A stretch of 64,000 nucleotides of DNA from Rhodococcus sp. HNM0569 (GCF_012726205.1 NZ_JAASAE010000008.1:144874-208873), one strand, 5' to 3'; positions 44,108 through 52,579 are shown, counted from the stretch's first letter. Notes: generated by a model not told the origin, from the letters alone. Numbers and translations are program-made.

Positions 44108-45352
44108 GTGGAAACCGACACGATGCCCCGGCGACGTCGCGGCGGACGGCTGCGTGCCGTCGCGCTGCTCGGACCAGCCTTCGTCGCCGCGGTCGCGTAC
44201 GTCGACCCGGGCAATGTCGCCGCCAACCTCACCGCAGGTGCCAAGTACGGCTACCTGCTGGTGTGGGTGCTCGTGCTCGCGAACGTGATGGCTGTGCTCG
44301 TGCAGTACCTGTCGGCGAAGGCCGGCCTGGTCACCGGCAAATCGCTACCCCAACTCATGGGCGCACGGCTGCGCACGAACAACCGCCGCGCGTTCTGGCT
44401 GCAGGCCGAGGGGATGGCCATCGCCACCGACGTCGCGGAGGTCATCGGCGGTGCGATCGCGCTCCACCTGCTGTTCGGCATCCCGCTGTTCGTCGGCGGA
44501 CTGATCACCGGCGCGATCTCGATGGTGATCCTGCTGATCCAGAATCACCGTGGTCAGCGCGCCTTCGAGTTCGTCGTGATCTCGATGCTCGCGATCATCA
44601 CGGTCGGATTCCTGTCCGGGCTCGCGTTCACCGACGTGTCGGTCACCGACACGGTCGGGGGGCTCGTGCCGCGCTTCGAAGGCGCCGAGACCGTCCTGCT
44701 CGCGGCCAGCATGCTCGGCGCGACCGTCATGCCGCACGCGATCTACCTGCACTCGGCGCTCGCGCGCGACCGGCACGGGCACACCTCGGGGCGGGCACTC
44801 GACCGTCTGCTGCGCGTCACGCGGTGGGACGTCGTCGGTGCGCTGATCGTCGCGGGCAGCGTCAACATCGGCATGCTGCTGCTCGCCGCGTCGGCGCTGC
44901 GCGACGTACCCGGCACCGACTCGATCGAGGGGGCCCACGCCGCGATCGAGAACGCGCTCGGCCCCGCGATCGGTGTCGTCTTCGCGATCGGACTGCTCGC
45001 GTCCGGCCTGGCGTCCACCGCCGTCGGCAGCGCCGCGGGCGCCGAGATCATGCGTGGACTGCTGTCGATGCGCATTCCGCTGGTGGTGCGCCGCCTCGTC
45101 ACCCTGATCCCCGCGGTCGCGGTCCTTGCGATCGGCATCGACCCCACGACCGCACTCGTGCTCAGCCAGGTCGTGCTCAGCCTGTGCATCCCGTTCGCGC
45201 TGATCCCGCTCGTGCGCATCACGTCCGACCCGGCCGTCATGGGCGTGCACGTCAACCGCCGCCCGGTCACGGTCGCGGCGTGGGTGGCGGCGGCGCTCAT
45301 CGTCGCGCTCAATGTCGCACTGCTCTACCTGACGGCCACCGGCGAGGTGTGA
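44108..45352 (+). CDS. mntH: NRAMP-family Mn2+/Fe2+ transporter
   Basis: 414 residues from GTG 44108, chosen because the -10 hexamer at 44095-44100 overlaps the earlier GTG 44099 and predicts a leaderless message at 44108; ATG 44123 is another option. Eleven segments are expected. Segment 1 has the metal-binding Asp33-Pro-Gly-Asn36 and segment 6 has Met208-Pro-His210, both diagnostic of NRAMP metal transporters. It imports Mn2+ (and Fe2+) with protons. Integral membrane protein. Confidence 0.95.
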   Translation: METDTMPRRRRGGRLRAVALLGPAFVAAVAYVDPGNVAANLTAGAKYGYLLVWVLVLANVMAVLVQYLSAKAGLVTGKSLPQLMGARLRTNNRRAFWLQAEGMAIATDVAEVIGGAIALHLLFGIPLFVGGLITGAISMVILLIQNHRGQRAFEFVVISMLAIITVGFLSGLAFTDVSVTDTVGGLVPRFEGAETVLLAASMLGATVMPHAIYLHSALARDRHGHTSGRALDRLLRVTRWDVVGALIVAGSVNIGMLLLAASALRDVPGTDSIEGAHAAIENALGPAIGVVFAIGLLASGLASTAVGSAAGAEIMRGLLSMRIPLVVRRLVTLIPAVAVLAIGIDPTTALVLSQVVLSLCIPFALIPLVRITSDPAVMGVHVNRRPVTVAAWVAAALIVALNVALLYLTATGEV

Positions 45353-45437
45353 ACGCGTCCGATGCAGGGACGCGCGGCTCGCGCCCCGCGTAGGCTCGCT
45401 CGGAGCATCGATCGCGCGTGTTCGGGAGGTGGCCGGC

Positions 45438-46085
45438 ATGAGCGGACCGGGACGCCCGAACAGCAACCGACCGCACGTACGGGCCGAGATCGAGGTCCGC
45501 ATCTTCGACGCGGCACGTGAACTCTTCCGCGCACTCCCCTACGACGAGGTCACCACCCACTCGATCGCGCGCCACGCCGCGGTCGCGAGCGGGACGGTGT
45601 TCCGCTACGCGTCGACCAAGCCCGAGCTGCTGCTGATGGTCTACAACGCGGCATTCCGGGAACGCGTCGCGCACGGCCTGGACGCTCTGGCCGAGGCGCG
45701 CGGCGACGACGCGCGGTCCGACGCCACCGCGCAGATCATGGCGCTCGTGTCGCCGGTCGTCGCCGAGTCTCTCGGCGACGAGAACGTCGCGACCTATCAG
45801 CGTGAGGTGCTGTTCGGCCCGGCCGACCGGTACCGCGGCGAGGCGCTCGAGATCGTCGCCGGACTGCGCGGTGCGATCGCTGCTGCACTCGCGGACGCGT
45901 GGCGCGAGCGGCACGGCTCGTCGCCACCAGACCCCGAGATCGCGGCCCGCACGGTGTCGACGTCGCTGCACATGACGCTCGTGCGGGCCGCGCACAGGAG
46001 CACCGGCGGGGCCGCCGAGGTGCTCACCGACCTGGCCGCACAGGTCGAACTCGTCACACGCGGCTATCTCGCGGCGCGCCCCTGA
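45438..46085 (+). CDS. TetR-family transcriptional regulator
   Basis: 215 residues from ATG 45438 (GGGAGGTGG upstream; GTG 45429 is within the same site). The helix-turn-helix is in FDAARELFRALPYDEVTTHSIARHAAVASGTVFRYASTKPELLLMVY. The C-terminal domain is helical and contains GPADRYRGEALEIVAGLRGAI. It is not paired divergently with an obvious target; mntH ends 85 bases upstream and a small membrane protein follows. Target unknown. Confidence 0.9.
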   Translation: MSGPGRPNSNRPHVRAEIEVRIFDAARELFRALPYDEVTTHSIARHAAVASGTVFRYASTKPELLLMVYNAAFRERVAHGLDALAEARGDDARSDATAQIMALVSPVVAESLGDENVATYQREVLFGPADRYRGEALEIVAGLRGAIAAALADAWRERHGSSPPDPEIAARTVSTSLHMTLVRAAHRSTGGAAEVLTDLAAQVELVTRGYLAARP

Positions 46086-46137
46086 CGGAATCACCGAACC
46101 GGACGCCGCGGCCGCGCGGCGAGCGGACACTGGACTT

Positions 46138-46326
46138 ATGGCCCGAGGCGATCATCCGCAGCGCACCCCGTTCTACGGGGTGGTCATGATCATCGCGGCA
46201 CTGCTCGCGGCGTTCTTCGTGTACCGCGCCGATCCCGCGCCGTGGGTGCAGGTGATCGTGTTCGTCGTGGCCGCTGTGGTGGCCGCGGTCGGCTTCGTCA
46301 TGACGTTCCGCGACTACTCGCGCTGA
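46138..46326 (+). CDS. small membrane protein, two predicted segments
   Basis: 62 residues. A short basic N-terminus (MARGDHPQR) precedes two hydrophobic stretches, FYGVVMIIAALLAAFFVY and VQVIVFVVAAVVAAVGFVM, with a Pro-Trp turn (DPAPW) between them and a charged end (RDYSR). Small two-segment proteins like this are common hypotheticals in actinobacteria. It ends three bases from the convergent amidohydrolase stop. Real gene status rests on the coherent membrane pattern and fit between neighbours. Confidence 0.7.
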   Translation: MARGDHPQRTPFYGVVMIIAALLAAFFVYRADPAPWVQVIVFVVAAVVAAVGFVMTFRDYSR

Positions 46327-46329
46327 CGT

Positions 46330-47265
46330 TCATGCAGGCTGCGGCGCCGGAAGGTCGAACAGCGCGGCCGCATTGTCGTGCACGACGCCGCGCAGCCACG
46401 ACTCGTCCAGACCGAGCGTGGTGAGCGCCTCGAGCGCATGCAGGTAGCGATAGGGGATGTTGGGGAAATCGCTGCCGAACAGGATGCGATCGCCCAGCGC
46501 GGCGAGCCTCGGCACGTCCGTACGCGGGAACGGGACGTCGGCCTCGGCGAAGTCCGTGAACGCCATGGTGGTGTCGAGTCGGACGTCGGGGTAACGCTCG
46601 GCGAGATCGAGGAAGGCGCCGTACTCGGGCATCCCCATGTGCGCCACCACGAGTGGCAACGCCGGGAACCGCGCCAGCAGCTGCGCGATCGGTTCGGGTC
46701 CGGTGTACGTGCCGGGTGCGGGCCCCGAACCACAGTGGATGACGATGGGGACGCGGGCGTCCTCGAGTCGGCCCCACACGTCGTCGAGCAACGGGTCGAG
46801 CGGCGAATAGTCGCCCACCTGGATGTGCGACTTGAACACGCGTGCACCGGATTCGATTGCGGCACCGACATAGTCGGCGGCCCCGCGCTCGGGATAGAAG
46901 GTCCCGGTGTGCAGGCAGTCGGGTGTGCGCGCCGCGAAGTCGGCGCCCCACGCGTTGAGCCACTCGGCCATGCCCGGCTTGTGCGGATAGATCATCGACG
47001 TGAAGCGTCGCACTCCGAACTCCCGTAGGCGCGCGACACGGGTGTCCTCGTCGTCTCGGTACGTGATCGGCCACGGACGCCCGACGAGCGGGCCTGCCGC
47101 GTCGAAGTACGCCCACACCTTGTCCATCACGTTGCGGGGCATGAAATGCGTGTGCACGTCGACGATTCCGGGCAGACCGAGCTCGCGCCAGAACCGCGTG
47201 ACGCCCGCGATCTCCGCCATGTCGGCGTCAGGTCGGACAGGGCTCGCGGAGTCGGTGGCACACAT
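46330..47265 (-). CDS. amidohydrolase family 2 (ACMSD-like) metal-dependent hydrolase
   Basis: 311 residues from ATG 47265, two bases after the RNase HI stop. IVDVHTHFMP supplies the HxH metal pair, IVIHCGSG and VVAHMGMPEYG supply further His ligands, and ILFGSDFPNIPYRY the active-site Asp, all in the order of the amidohydrolase-2/ACMSD group. Members decarboxylate or hydrolyse ring-derived acids. The substrate is unknown; the tight link to RNase HI is probably only an operon of convenience. Confidence 0.9.
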   Translation of the reverse strand: MCATDSASPVRPDADMAEIAGVTRFWRELGLPGIVDVHTHFMPRNVMDKVWAYFDAAGPLVGRPWPITYRDDEDTRVARLREFGVRRFTSMIYPHKPGMAEWLNAWGADFAARTPDCLHTGTFYPERGAADYVGAAIESGARVFKSHIQVGDYSPLDPLLDDVWGRLEDARVPIVIHCGSGPAPGTYTGPEPIAQLLARFPALPLVVAHMGMPEYGAFLDLAERYPDVRLDTTMAFTDFAEADVPFPRTDVPRLAALGDRILFGSDFPNIPYRYLHALEALTTLGLDESWLRGVVHDNAAALFDLPAPQPA

Positions 47266-47267
47266 GG

Positions 47268-47828
47268 TCAGAACAGCGTGAGAGCGTCGTCGGCCGATTC
47301 GTCGGCGGCAGGCTCGGCAACGGTGGCAGGCCGGAGCTCGGCGCGCACCGGCTCCGGAGACGTCTCGCGCTTCGCGACTGTCTTCACACTCGCCGGCTGC
47401 GCCGCCACCGCACGCGCGGCGTCGCCCGCGAGCGTGTCGGCCATCTCGTTGAAGTGGTTGCCGACGTGGCCGCGCACCCATCGGAAACGTACCGGGCCGG
47501 GACGCTCGGCGATCGCGGCGTCGATGCTCTGCACGAGCGCGAGGTTCTTGACCGGCGAGCCGGTGGAGGTCTTCCAGTTCTTGCGACGCCATCCGGCGAT
47601 CCACTCGGACGCGCACTTGATCGCGTACTGCGAGTCCGACTCGATGAGCAGCGGCTCGTCCCCCGGGTGCGCCTCGATCGCCTCGAGCAGCGCGCGGAGT
47701 TCGGCGATCTGGTTGGTACCGGACGCCTCGCCACCGCTGCGGCTGGGACCCTCGTGATTGACCCACGCCCAGCCGATCGCCCCACCGGGGTTACGCAGAC
47801 AGGATCCGTCGGTGCTCACGATGATCAT
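47268..47828 (-). CDS. rnhA: ribonuclease HI with acidic C-terminal tail
   Basis: 186 residues from ATG 47828. The catalytic residues Asp7 (STDGSC), Glu43 (AELRAL), Asp65 (ESDSQYA) and Asp131 (NEMADTLA) are all present, as is the basic protrusion region (WIAGWRRKNWKTSTG). It removes RNA from RNA-DNA hybrids. After residue 140 a non-conserved Pro/Ala/Glu linker leads to the terminal DDALTLF, which resembles the sliding-clamp-binding consensus QL(S/D)LF. No phosphatase domain is fused, unlike mycobacterial Rv2228c. Confidence 0.92.
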   Translation of the reverse strand: MIIVSTDGSCLRNPGGAIGWAWVNHEGPSRSGGEASGTNQIAELRALLEAIEAHPGDEPLLIESDSQYAIKCASEWIAGWRRKNWKTSTGSPVKNLALVQSIDAAIAERPGPVRFRWVRGHVGNHFNEMADTLAGDAARAVAAQPASVKTVAKRETSPEPVRAELRPATVAEPAADESADDALTLF

Positions 47829-47952
47829 GCCTTCGGACTCTACGTCCGCGCCCCGACAGCGGTGAGGCCGACACGGCCGTGCCCGCGACGCCCACCACAT
47901 TTCGGCGGCCGCGATGTGGGCCCGCTCAGGATCCGGCGCTACGCTCGCCGTG

Positions 47953-48918
47953 ATGACCGTTCCGCTCGACCCGGCCACACGCACCGCTCCCGACGCTCCG
48001 GCGTCCGACGGCATGCAGGCCACGCTGACGTCCCGACGCCCACTGGACGTCGCTCTCACGCTCGCCCCGCACGGCCGTGGGCCGGGCGATCCGTGCCAGC
48101 AGCGCGCCGCCGACGGCTCGATCTGGCGCACGTCCCTGCAGGCCACGGGGCCGGTCACGTATCGGGTCACGCAGACCGGCCGGCACAGCGCGCGCTGCCA
48201 GGTGTGGGGGCCGGGTGGCGCCGAACTGCTCAGCCGGTTGCCCGCGCTGCTCGGCGACGAAGACGCATGCGACGACTTCGCACCCGCCCACCCCATCCTC
48301 GCCGAGGCCCATCGCACCCACCCGCACCTGCGCATCGGCAGCACGCGGCGGGTGTTCGAAGCCCTCGTGCCCGCGGTGCTCGAACAACGCGTCCACACCA
48401 TCGCGGCGCACCGCTCGTGGCGTCGGCTCGTCCGCACGCACGGCACGCCCGCACCCGGGCCCGCGCCGGACGGCATGCGCGTGCCGCCCGCTCCCGACGT
48501 GTGGCGGCGCATCCCGTCGTGGGAGTACCACCGCGCGAACGTCGACCCGAGTCGGTCGCGCGCGATCGTGCGCGCCGCCGAGGTCGCCGATCGACTCGAA
48601 GCCCTCGCCGACCTGCCGCCCGACGACGCACAGCGCCGTCTGACGTCGCTGCCGGGCATCGGTGTGTGGACGGCGGCGGAAGTCGCACAGCGCGCGTTCG
48701 GCGACGCCGACGCACTCGCCGTCGGCGACTACAACATCGCGCGCATGGTCGGCTGGTCGCTCGCGGGCCGCCCGTTCGACGACGACGAAATGGTCGAATA
48801 CCTCGAAGACGTACGTCCGCACCGTTACCGTGCGGTGCGTCTGCTGGTCGTGAGCGGCCACGCGGTGCTGCCGAAGTTCGGCCCGCGCACGCCGATCGTC
48901 GACCACACCTGGCACTGA
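47953..48918 (+). CDS. AlkA-like DNA-3-methyladenine glycosylase (HhH-GPD)
   Basis: 321 residues from ATG 47953; the frame upstream is antisense to nothing but starts in weak context. The helix-hairpin-helix LTSLPGIGVWTAAEVAQRAFGDADALAVGDYNIARMVGW contains the Gly-Ile-Gly hairpin and the catalytic Asp in VGDYN. SLQATGPVTYRVTQTGRHSARCQVWGPG upstream matches the AlkA-like N-terminal beta domain. It excises alkylated bases. It is the second base-repair candidate in the window, next to the AlkD-like protein at 8679. Cytoplasmic. Confidence 0.88.
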   Translation: MTVPLDPATRTAPDAPASDGMQATLTSRRPLDVALTLAPHGRGPGDPCQQRAADGSIWRTSLQATGPVTYRVTQTGRHSARCQVWGPGGAELLSRLPALLGDEDACDDFAPAHPILAEAHRTHPHLRIGSTRRVFEALVPAVLEQRVHTIAAHRSWRRLVRTHGTPAPGPAPDGMRVPPAPDVWRRIPSWEYHRANVDPSRSRAIVRAAEVADRLEALADLPPDDAQRRLTSLPGIGVWTAAEVAQRAFGDADALAVGDYNIARMVGWSLAGRPFDDDEMVEYLEDVRPHRYRAVRLLVVSGHAVLPKFGPRTPIVDHTWH

Positions 48919-48936
48919 AACAGCGACAATCGGTGG

Positions 48937-49758
48937 GTGGACTTCGACAGCGTCGCGGACTTCCTGTACGGGCTGTGGCCGGCCGAGTTCGTCGCCGAAC
49001 GCACCAAGGCCGCCGCGTCCGCGAAGAAAGCCGGCCATCGCGAGCTCGCGAGTGAGATCGCACGCCTGAAGAAGCCCACGGTGACCGGCTGGGCGCTCAA
49101 CCTGCTCGCCCGCACACAGCCGCGCGAGCTCGCGCGCCTCCGCGCGTTGGGCCGGTCCCTGAGCCGTGCTCAATCGTCGCTTGACGCGGCCCGCATGCGC
49201 AGCCTCGCCGACGAGCGCACCCAGCTCACCAACACACTCGTCACCCGCGTCGCCGAAACCGCGTCGACACGCGGCCACCTGCTGTCGGCCGGAGTGGTGC
49301 GCGAAGTCGGCCAGACGCTCGGTGCCGCGGTCGCCGACCCCGATGTGGGCGACCGTCTCGAAAGCGGGCGCATGCTGCGCGGCGAGGACTACAGCGGCTT
49401 CGGGGAGTACGGGGGCTTCGGGGACGGCGCCGTCCTCGCCTCGGTGCCCGATCCTCCGGAAAACCCGGACGACGGCGCGGACGCCGGGGTCGCGGCGGAA
49501 CGGCAGGCCGAGGAGCGCGCAGCCGCGCACCGGGCCGTCGTCGACGCGGAACGCGCGCTGGGCCGAGCCCGCGAATCCGCCGCCCGGACCCGTGCGGCAG
49601 TCGACGAATCCGTCACGCGAATAAGGGAGCTGAAGTCCGAACTCACCCGGGCGGAACAGGAACAGCGGTTCGCGGTATCGGCTCGCAATGCCGCCGACAA
49701 GGCCGTCCGTGACGCCGAAGCCGCTGTGGCCGAGGCGCGGGAACGCTTGGACGACTGA
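48937..49758 (+). CDS. hypothetical coiled-coil protein
   Basis: 273 residues from GTG 48937. The N-terminal half starts LYGLWPAEFVAERTKAAASAKKAGHRELASEIARLKKPTVTGWALNLLAR, a pattern I recall from uncharacterised actinobacterial proteins next to repair genes. A Gly/Tyr-rich stretch (EDYSGFGEYGGFGDG) lies near 150. From about 185 to the end it is a long Ala/Glu/Arg coiled coil. No enzyme motif, no membrane segment. It starts 18 bases after the glycosylase stop, likely one transcript. Confidence 0.72.
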   Translation: MDFDSVADFLYGLWPAEFVAERTKAAASAKKAGHRELASEIARLKKPTVTGWALNLLARTQPRELARLRALGRSLSRAQSSLDAARMRSLADERTQLTNTLVTRVAETASTRGHLLSAGVVREVGQTLGAAVADPDVGDRLESGRMLRGEDYSGFGEYGGFGDGAVLASVPDPPENPDDGADAGVAAERQAEERAAAHRAVVDAERALGRARESAARTRAAVDESVTRIRELKSELTRAEQEQRFAVSARNAADKAVRDAEAAVAEARERLDD

Positions 49759-49956
49759 CTGTCCGGGACAAACGTAGGTGAGGGCAGCTCTGCTTCGCCG
49801 ACCCCGGCGGCCCGCATCGCGCCCACCGTCCACGATCGTCGGAATCTGTGGGACGCACTGCAATACAGAAGGGGCGTCCAGACTCGCCCGCACACCGAGC
49901 GTCGACATTCGCACCCTGATGTGGAGCAACAGCGCTCTACGACAAGAAGACCCGCT

Positions 49957-50001
49957 GAAAAGGTGCGAGCCCACGGATCCCGTCCGGACCGGTGGGCTCG
50001 C
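49957..50001 (-). terminator. Rho-independent terminator of the MaoC gene
   Basis: Arms GCGAGCCCAC (49965-49974) and GTGGGCTCGC (49992-50001) are perfect. Read on the minus strand they are followed by ACCTTTTC. It begins eight bases after the MaoC stop at 50009. The rest of the 250-base gap from 49759 holds no supported gene. Confidence 0.85.
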
Positions 50002-50008
50002 GGCATTG

Positions 50009-50461
50009 TCAGGGCACGATCACGCGGATCGTCTCGGCCAGGCAGGCAGGCTTGTCCGAGCCCTCGATCTCGACCGTCATCGTGACGACGACACGAGCGC
50101 CCTTCGGCGTGCTCTCGAACGACGTGATCTCGCCCGACGCGCGCACCCGCGAGCCGACGAGCACCGGCTGCGGGAAACGCACCTTGCCGAGGCCGTAGTT
50201 GATCGTCATCGACGTGTTCTCGACCTTCATCAGATCGCCACCGAGGAGCGGCAACAGCGACAGCGTCAGGTAGCCGTGCGCGATCGGACCGCCGAACGGA
50301 CCCGCCGCCGCGCGCTCGGGATCGACATGGATCCACTGATGATCGCCCGTCGCCTCCGCGAACTGGTTCACCCGCTCCTGAGTCACCTCGAGCCACTCGC
50401 CGTGGCCGAGCTTCTCACCGACCGCAGCCTCGACGGCGTCGATGTTCTCGAAAACCCGCAT
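50009..50461 (-). CDS. MaoC-family (R)-specific enoyl-CoA hydratase
   Basis: 150 residues, a single hotdog domain. NQFAEATGDHQWIHVDPERAAAGPFGGPIAHGYLTLSLLPLL contains the hydratase-2 motif with Asp40 and His45. KVRFPQPVLVGSRVRASGEI is the next conserved segment. The size and sequence resemble mycobacterial Rv0130-type hydratases. It hydrates trans-2-enoyl-CoA to the (R)-3-hydroxy form. It lies downstream of the GntR and acyl-CoA dehydrogenase genes on the same strand, so it would use the product of that dehydrogenase. Confidence 0.92.
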   Translation of the reverse strand: MRVFENIDAVEAAVGEKLGHGEWLEVTQERVNQFAEATGDHQWIHVDPERAAAGPFGGPIAHGYLTLSLLPLLGGDLMKVENTSMTINYGLGKVRFPQPVLVGSRVRASGEITSFESTPKGARVVVTMTVEIEGSDKPACLAETIRVIVP

Positions 50462-50480
50462 GGTTCAACTCTCCTCGATC

Positions 50481-50538
50481 ATCCGTGCCCGCTCCTTCGG
50501 AGCGTTCTGTGCTATCCGTGCCCGCTCCTTCGGAGCGT
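50481..50538. repeat. Tandem 25-base repeat, each with a CGCTCC hairpin
   Basis: Two identical 25-base units (50481-50505 and 50514-50538), each containing CGCTCCTTCGGAGCG, eight bases apart. The second unit forms the last codons of the GntR gene (RSGHG), the first lies between that stop and the MaoC start. They may form an attenuating structure between the two genes or reflect a slippage-type duplication of the gene end. Confidence 0.85.
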
Positions 50539-51249
50539 GACGCGATACGTGTAGTGCTCGGGAAGAAAATAGCTCACCGCCAACTCGTCGGCGCGGCCCT
50601 GTGTGTCACTGTAGAGACGATCGACGCGGAGCATCGCGTGGCCTTCTTCGCAGCCGACCTCGGCGGCCACCGATGCCGGGGCGGTCGCGACGGTGATCGA
50701 CTGCGCTGCTTCGATTATCGGGCTGTCCAGGTGCGGTTCGAGCAGTCCGATGATCGTGTAGGCGCTCGACGCGCCTGCCTGCAGCTCCGGCGCGTCGGCC
50801 ACGAGCCGCGCGACCCGCTCGGGCAACGACACCGTCGTCACGACGAACGGCACGCCGTCGTGCAGTCGCCGGAACACCAGTCGGTACACGACGTCGGTGT
50901 CGAGCCGCAGCCGGCCCGCGGTCTCGATGTCGACGCGTCGGCGCAGCGGCTCGAGCACCTCCATCGTGGTGTCCGCCGACAGATTCATCAGGTCCTCGAT
51001 CGAACCCAGTTGCCGCAGGTAGCGGCCGTCGGACTCGGTCGCGAACGTGCCGCGCCCGGGCACCCGGTACACGATGCCCTCGGCAACGAGGTCTTGGAAC
51101 GCACGGCGAACCGTCTGCCTGCTCAGACCATGTCGATCGGCGAGCTCGGACTCGGTGGGCAGCTTGACGCCGTCGCGGAACCGGCCCGCCGCGATCTGAC
51201 GTCGCAGCTGGTCCGACAGCAGACGGTAGGCGGGGGGCGAATCGTTCAT
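50512..51249 (-). CDS. GntR-family regulator, HutC/UTRA subfamily
   Basis: 245 residues. The winged helix (YRLLSDQLRRQIAAGRFRDGVKLPTESELADRHGLSRQTVRRAFQDLVAEGIVYRVPGRGTF) occupies about 8-68. The rest is a UTRA ligand domain (VVYRLVFRRLHDGVPFVVTTVSLPERVARLV, then a C-terminal RVDRLYSDTQGRADELAVSYFLPEHY). It starts nine bases after the acyl-CoA dehydrogenase stop and so is part of that operon. It probably senses a pathway acid or CoA ester and controls the divergent promoter at 52426-52579 (inference). Confidence 0.93.
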   Translation of the reverse strand: MNDSPPAYRLLSDQLRRQIAAGRFRDGVKLPTESELADRHGLSRQTVRRAFQDLVAEGIVYRVPGRGTFATESDGRYLRQLGSIEDLMNLSADTTMEVLEPLRRRVDIETAGRLRLDTDVVYRLVFRRLHDGVPFVVTTVSLPERVARLVADAPELQAGASSAYTIIGLLEPHLDSPIIEAAQSITVATAPASVAAEVGCEEGHAMLRVDRLYSDTQGRADELAVSYFLPEHYTYRVTLRRSGHG

Positions 51250-51258
51250 GTCGTCTCG

Positions 51259-52425
51259 CTACACGCCGCCGCGTGCGACGAGCTGGCCCACGATGACATT
51301 GCGCTGGATCTCGTTGGTGCCCTCGCCGACGATCATGAGCGGTGCGTCTCGGAAGTAGCGTTCGACGTCGTACTCCGTGGAATAGCCGTAGCCACCGTGG
51401 ATCCGGACCGCCGACATCGCGATCTCCATCGCCGTCTCTGACGCGAACAGCTTCGCCATTCCCGCCTCCATGTCGCACCGTTCGCCGCTGTCGTAGCGTT
51501 CCGCGGCGTGCCTGGTGAGCTGACGGGCCGCGGTGAGTTTGGTGGCCATGTCGGCGAGATAGTTGCCGACGGACTGATGCTTCCAGATCGGCTTGCCGAA
51601 GCTTTCGCGCTGCTGCGCGTACGCGAGCGAGTCCTCGAGCGCCGCGGCCGCGACGCCGAGCGCACGGCAGGCCACCTGGATGCGCCCGGTCTCGAGGCCC
51701 TTCATCATCTGTCCGAAGCCCTGGCCGGGCTCCCCGCCGAGAATCGCCGTCGCGGGAATGCGGTACCCGTCGAACGACAGCTCGCAGCTCTCGACGCCCT
51801 TGTAACCGAGCTTGGGCAGATCACGCGAGACGGTCAGGCCGGGACCGTGTTCGACGAGCACGATCGAGATGCCGGTGTGCCGGGGCTCGGCTTTGGGGTC
51901 GGTCTTGCACAGCAGCGCGATCAGCTGCGATCGGCGCGCATTGGAGATCCATGTCTTGCTTCCGCTGATGACGAGGTCGTCGCCGTCGCGTGTGGCGGTG
52001 GTCGCCATGTTCTGCAGGTCGGAGCCACCACCGGGTTCGGTGAGCGCCATGGTGGCGCGGACCTCGCCGGTCGCCATGCGCGGCAGGTACCGCTGTTTCT
52101 GCTCGTCGGTGCCGAACAGCGTGAGCAGCTTCGCGACGACGGTGTGCCCACCCATCGCGCCCGCGAGACTCATCCAGCCGCGTGCGAGTTCCTCGGTGAC
52201 CCGCGCGTAGCACGGCATCGAGACGGGCGATCCGCCGTATTCCTCGGGCACCGCGAGCCCGTAGATCCCGATCTGCTTCATCTGCTCGATCCACTTCTCG
52301 GGGTACTCGTTGGCGTGTTCGACCTGCTGAACCGTCGGCTTGACGTCGCGGTCGACGAAGGCCCGCACCGTACGGACGAGGAAGTCCTCTTCCTCACCGA
52401 GTCCGGTCGAGATCGTGTGCGTCAT
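51259..52425 (-). CDS. acyl-CoA dehydrogenase
   Basis: 388 residues from ATG 52425 (AGGTGG five bases upstream; GTG 52434 is less well placed). MALTEPGGGSDLQNMATTATRDGDDLVISGSKTWISNARRSQLIALLCKTD are the FAD-binding segments, and MIVGEGTNEIQRNVIVGQLVARGG holds the catalytic Glu. It belongs to the short-chain/branched-chain group by overall length and motifs. Within this cluster it may oxidise a C4-C5 acyl- or dicarboxylyl-CoA; that is inference. It heads a three-gene operon with GntR and MaoC and is divergent from the CitE operon. Confidence 0.93.
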   Translation of the reverse strand: MTHTISTGLGEEEDFLVRTVRAFVDRDVKPTVQQVEHANEYPEKWIEQMKQIGIYGLAVPEEYGGSPVSMPCYARVTEELARGWMSLAGAMGGHTVVAKLLTLFGTDEQKQRYLPRMATGEVRATMALTEPGGGSDLQNMATTATRDGDDLVISGSKTWISNARRSQLIALLCKTDPKAEPRHTGISIVLVEHGPGLTVSRDLPKLGYKGVESCELSFDGYRIPATAILGGEPGQGFGQMMKGLETGRIQVACRALGVAAAALEDSLAYAQQRESFGKPIWKHQSVGNYLADMATKLTAARQLTRHAAERYDSGERCDMEAGMAKLFASETAMEIAMSAVRIHGGYGYSTEYDVERYFRDAPLMIVGEGTNEIQRNVIVGQLVARGGV

Positions 52426-52454
52426 GGAATCCACCTGTGCTCGTGCCTGCGTCG

Positions 52455-52558
52455 ATTTGTACGGCCATATTCGGCGCGTGCAAGTCGGATGTCAACCGTT
52501 GTGGCCACGCACCACCGAGTGGTAGGAAAACATCACACGACCAATTGGCCGCACAAAT
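52455..52558. promoter_or_regulatory. Shared divergent control region with mirrored ATTTGT(A/G)CGGCCA elements
   Basis: ATTTGTACGGCCA (52455-52467) and TGGCCGCACAAAT (52546-52558) are inverted copies with one mismatch. Each gene is therefore preceded, on its own strand, by TGGCCGYACAAAT, 29 bases before the dehydrogenase ATG and 21 bases before the lyase GTG. The right copy overlaps a perfect palindrome GCCGCA-CAAA-TGCGGC (52548-52563). These could be paired operators or common promoter elements; GntR is the candidate binder. Confidence 0.55.
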
Positions 52559-52579
52559 GCGGCGCGGGAGGAAATCTTC

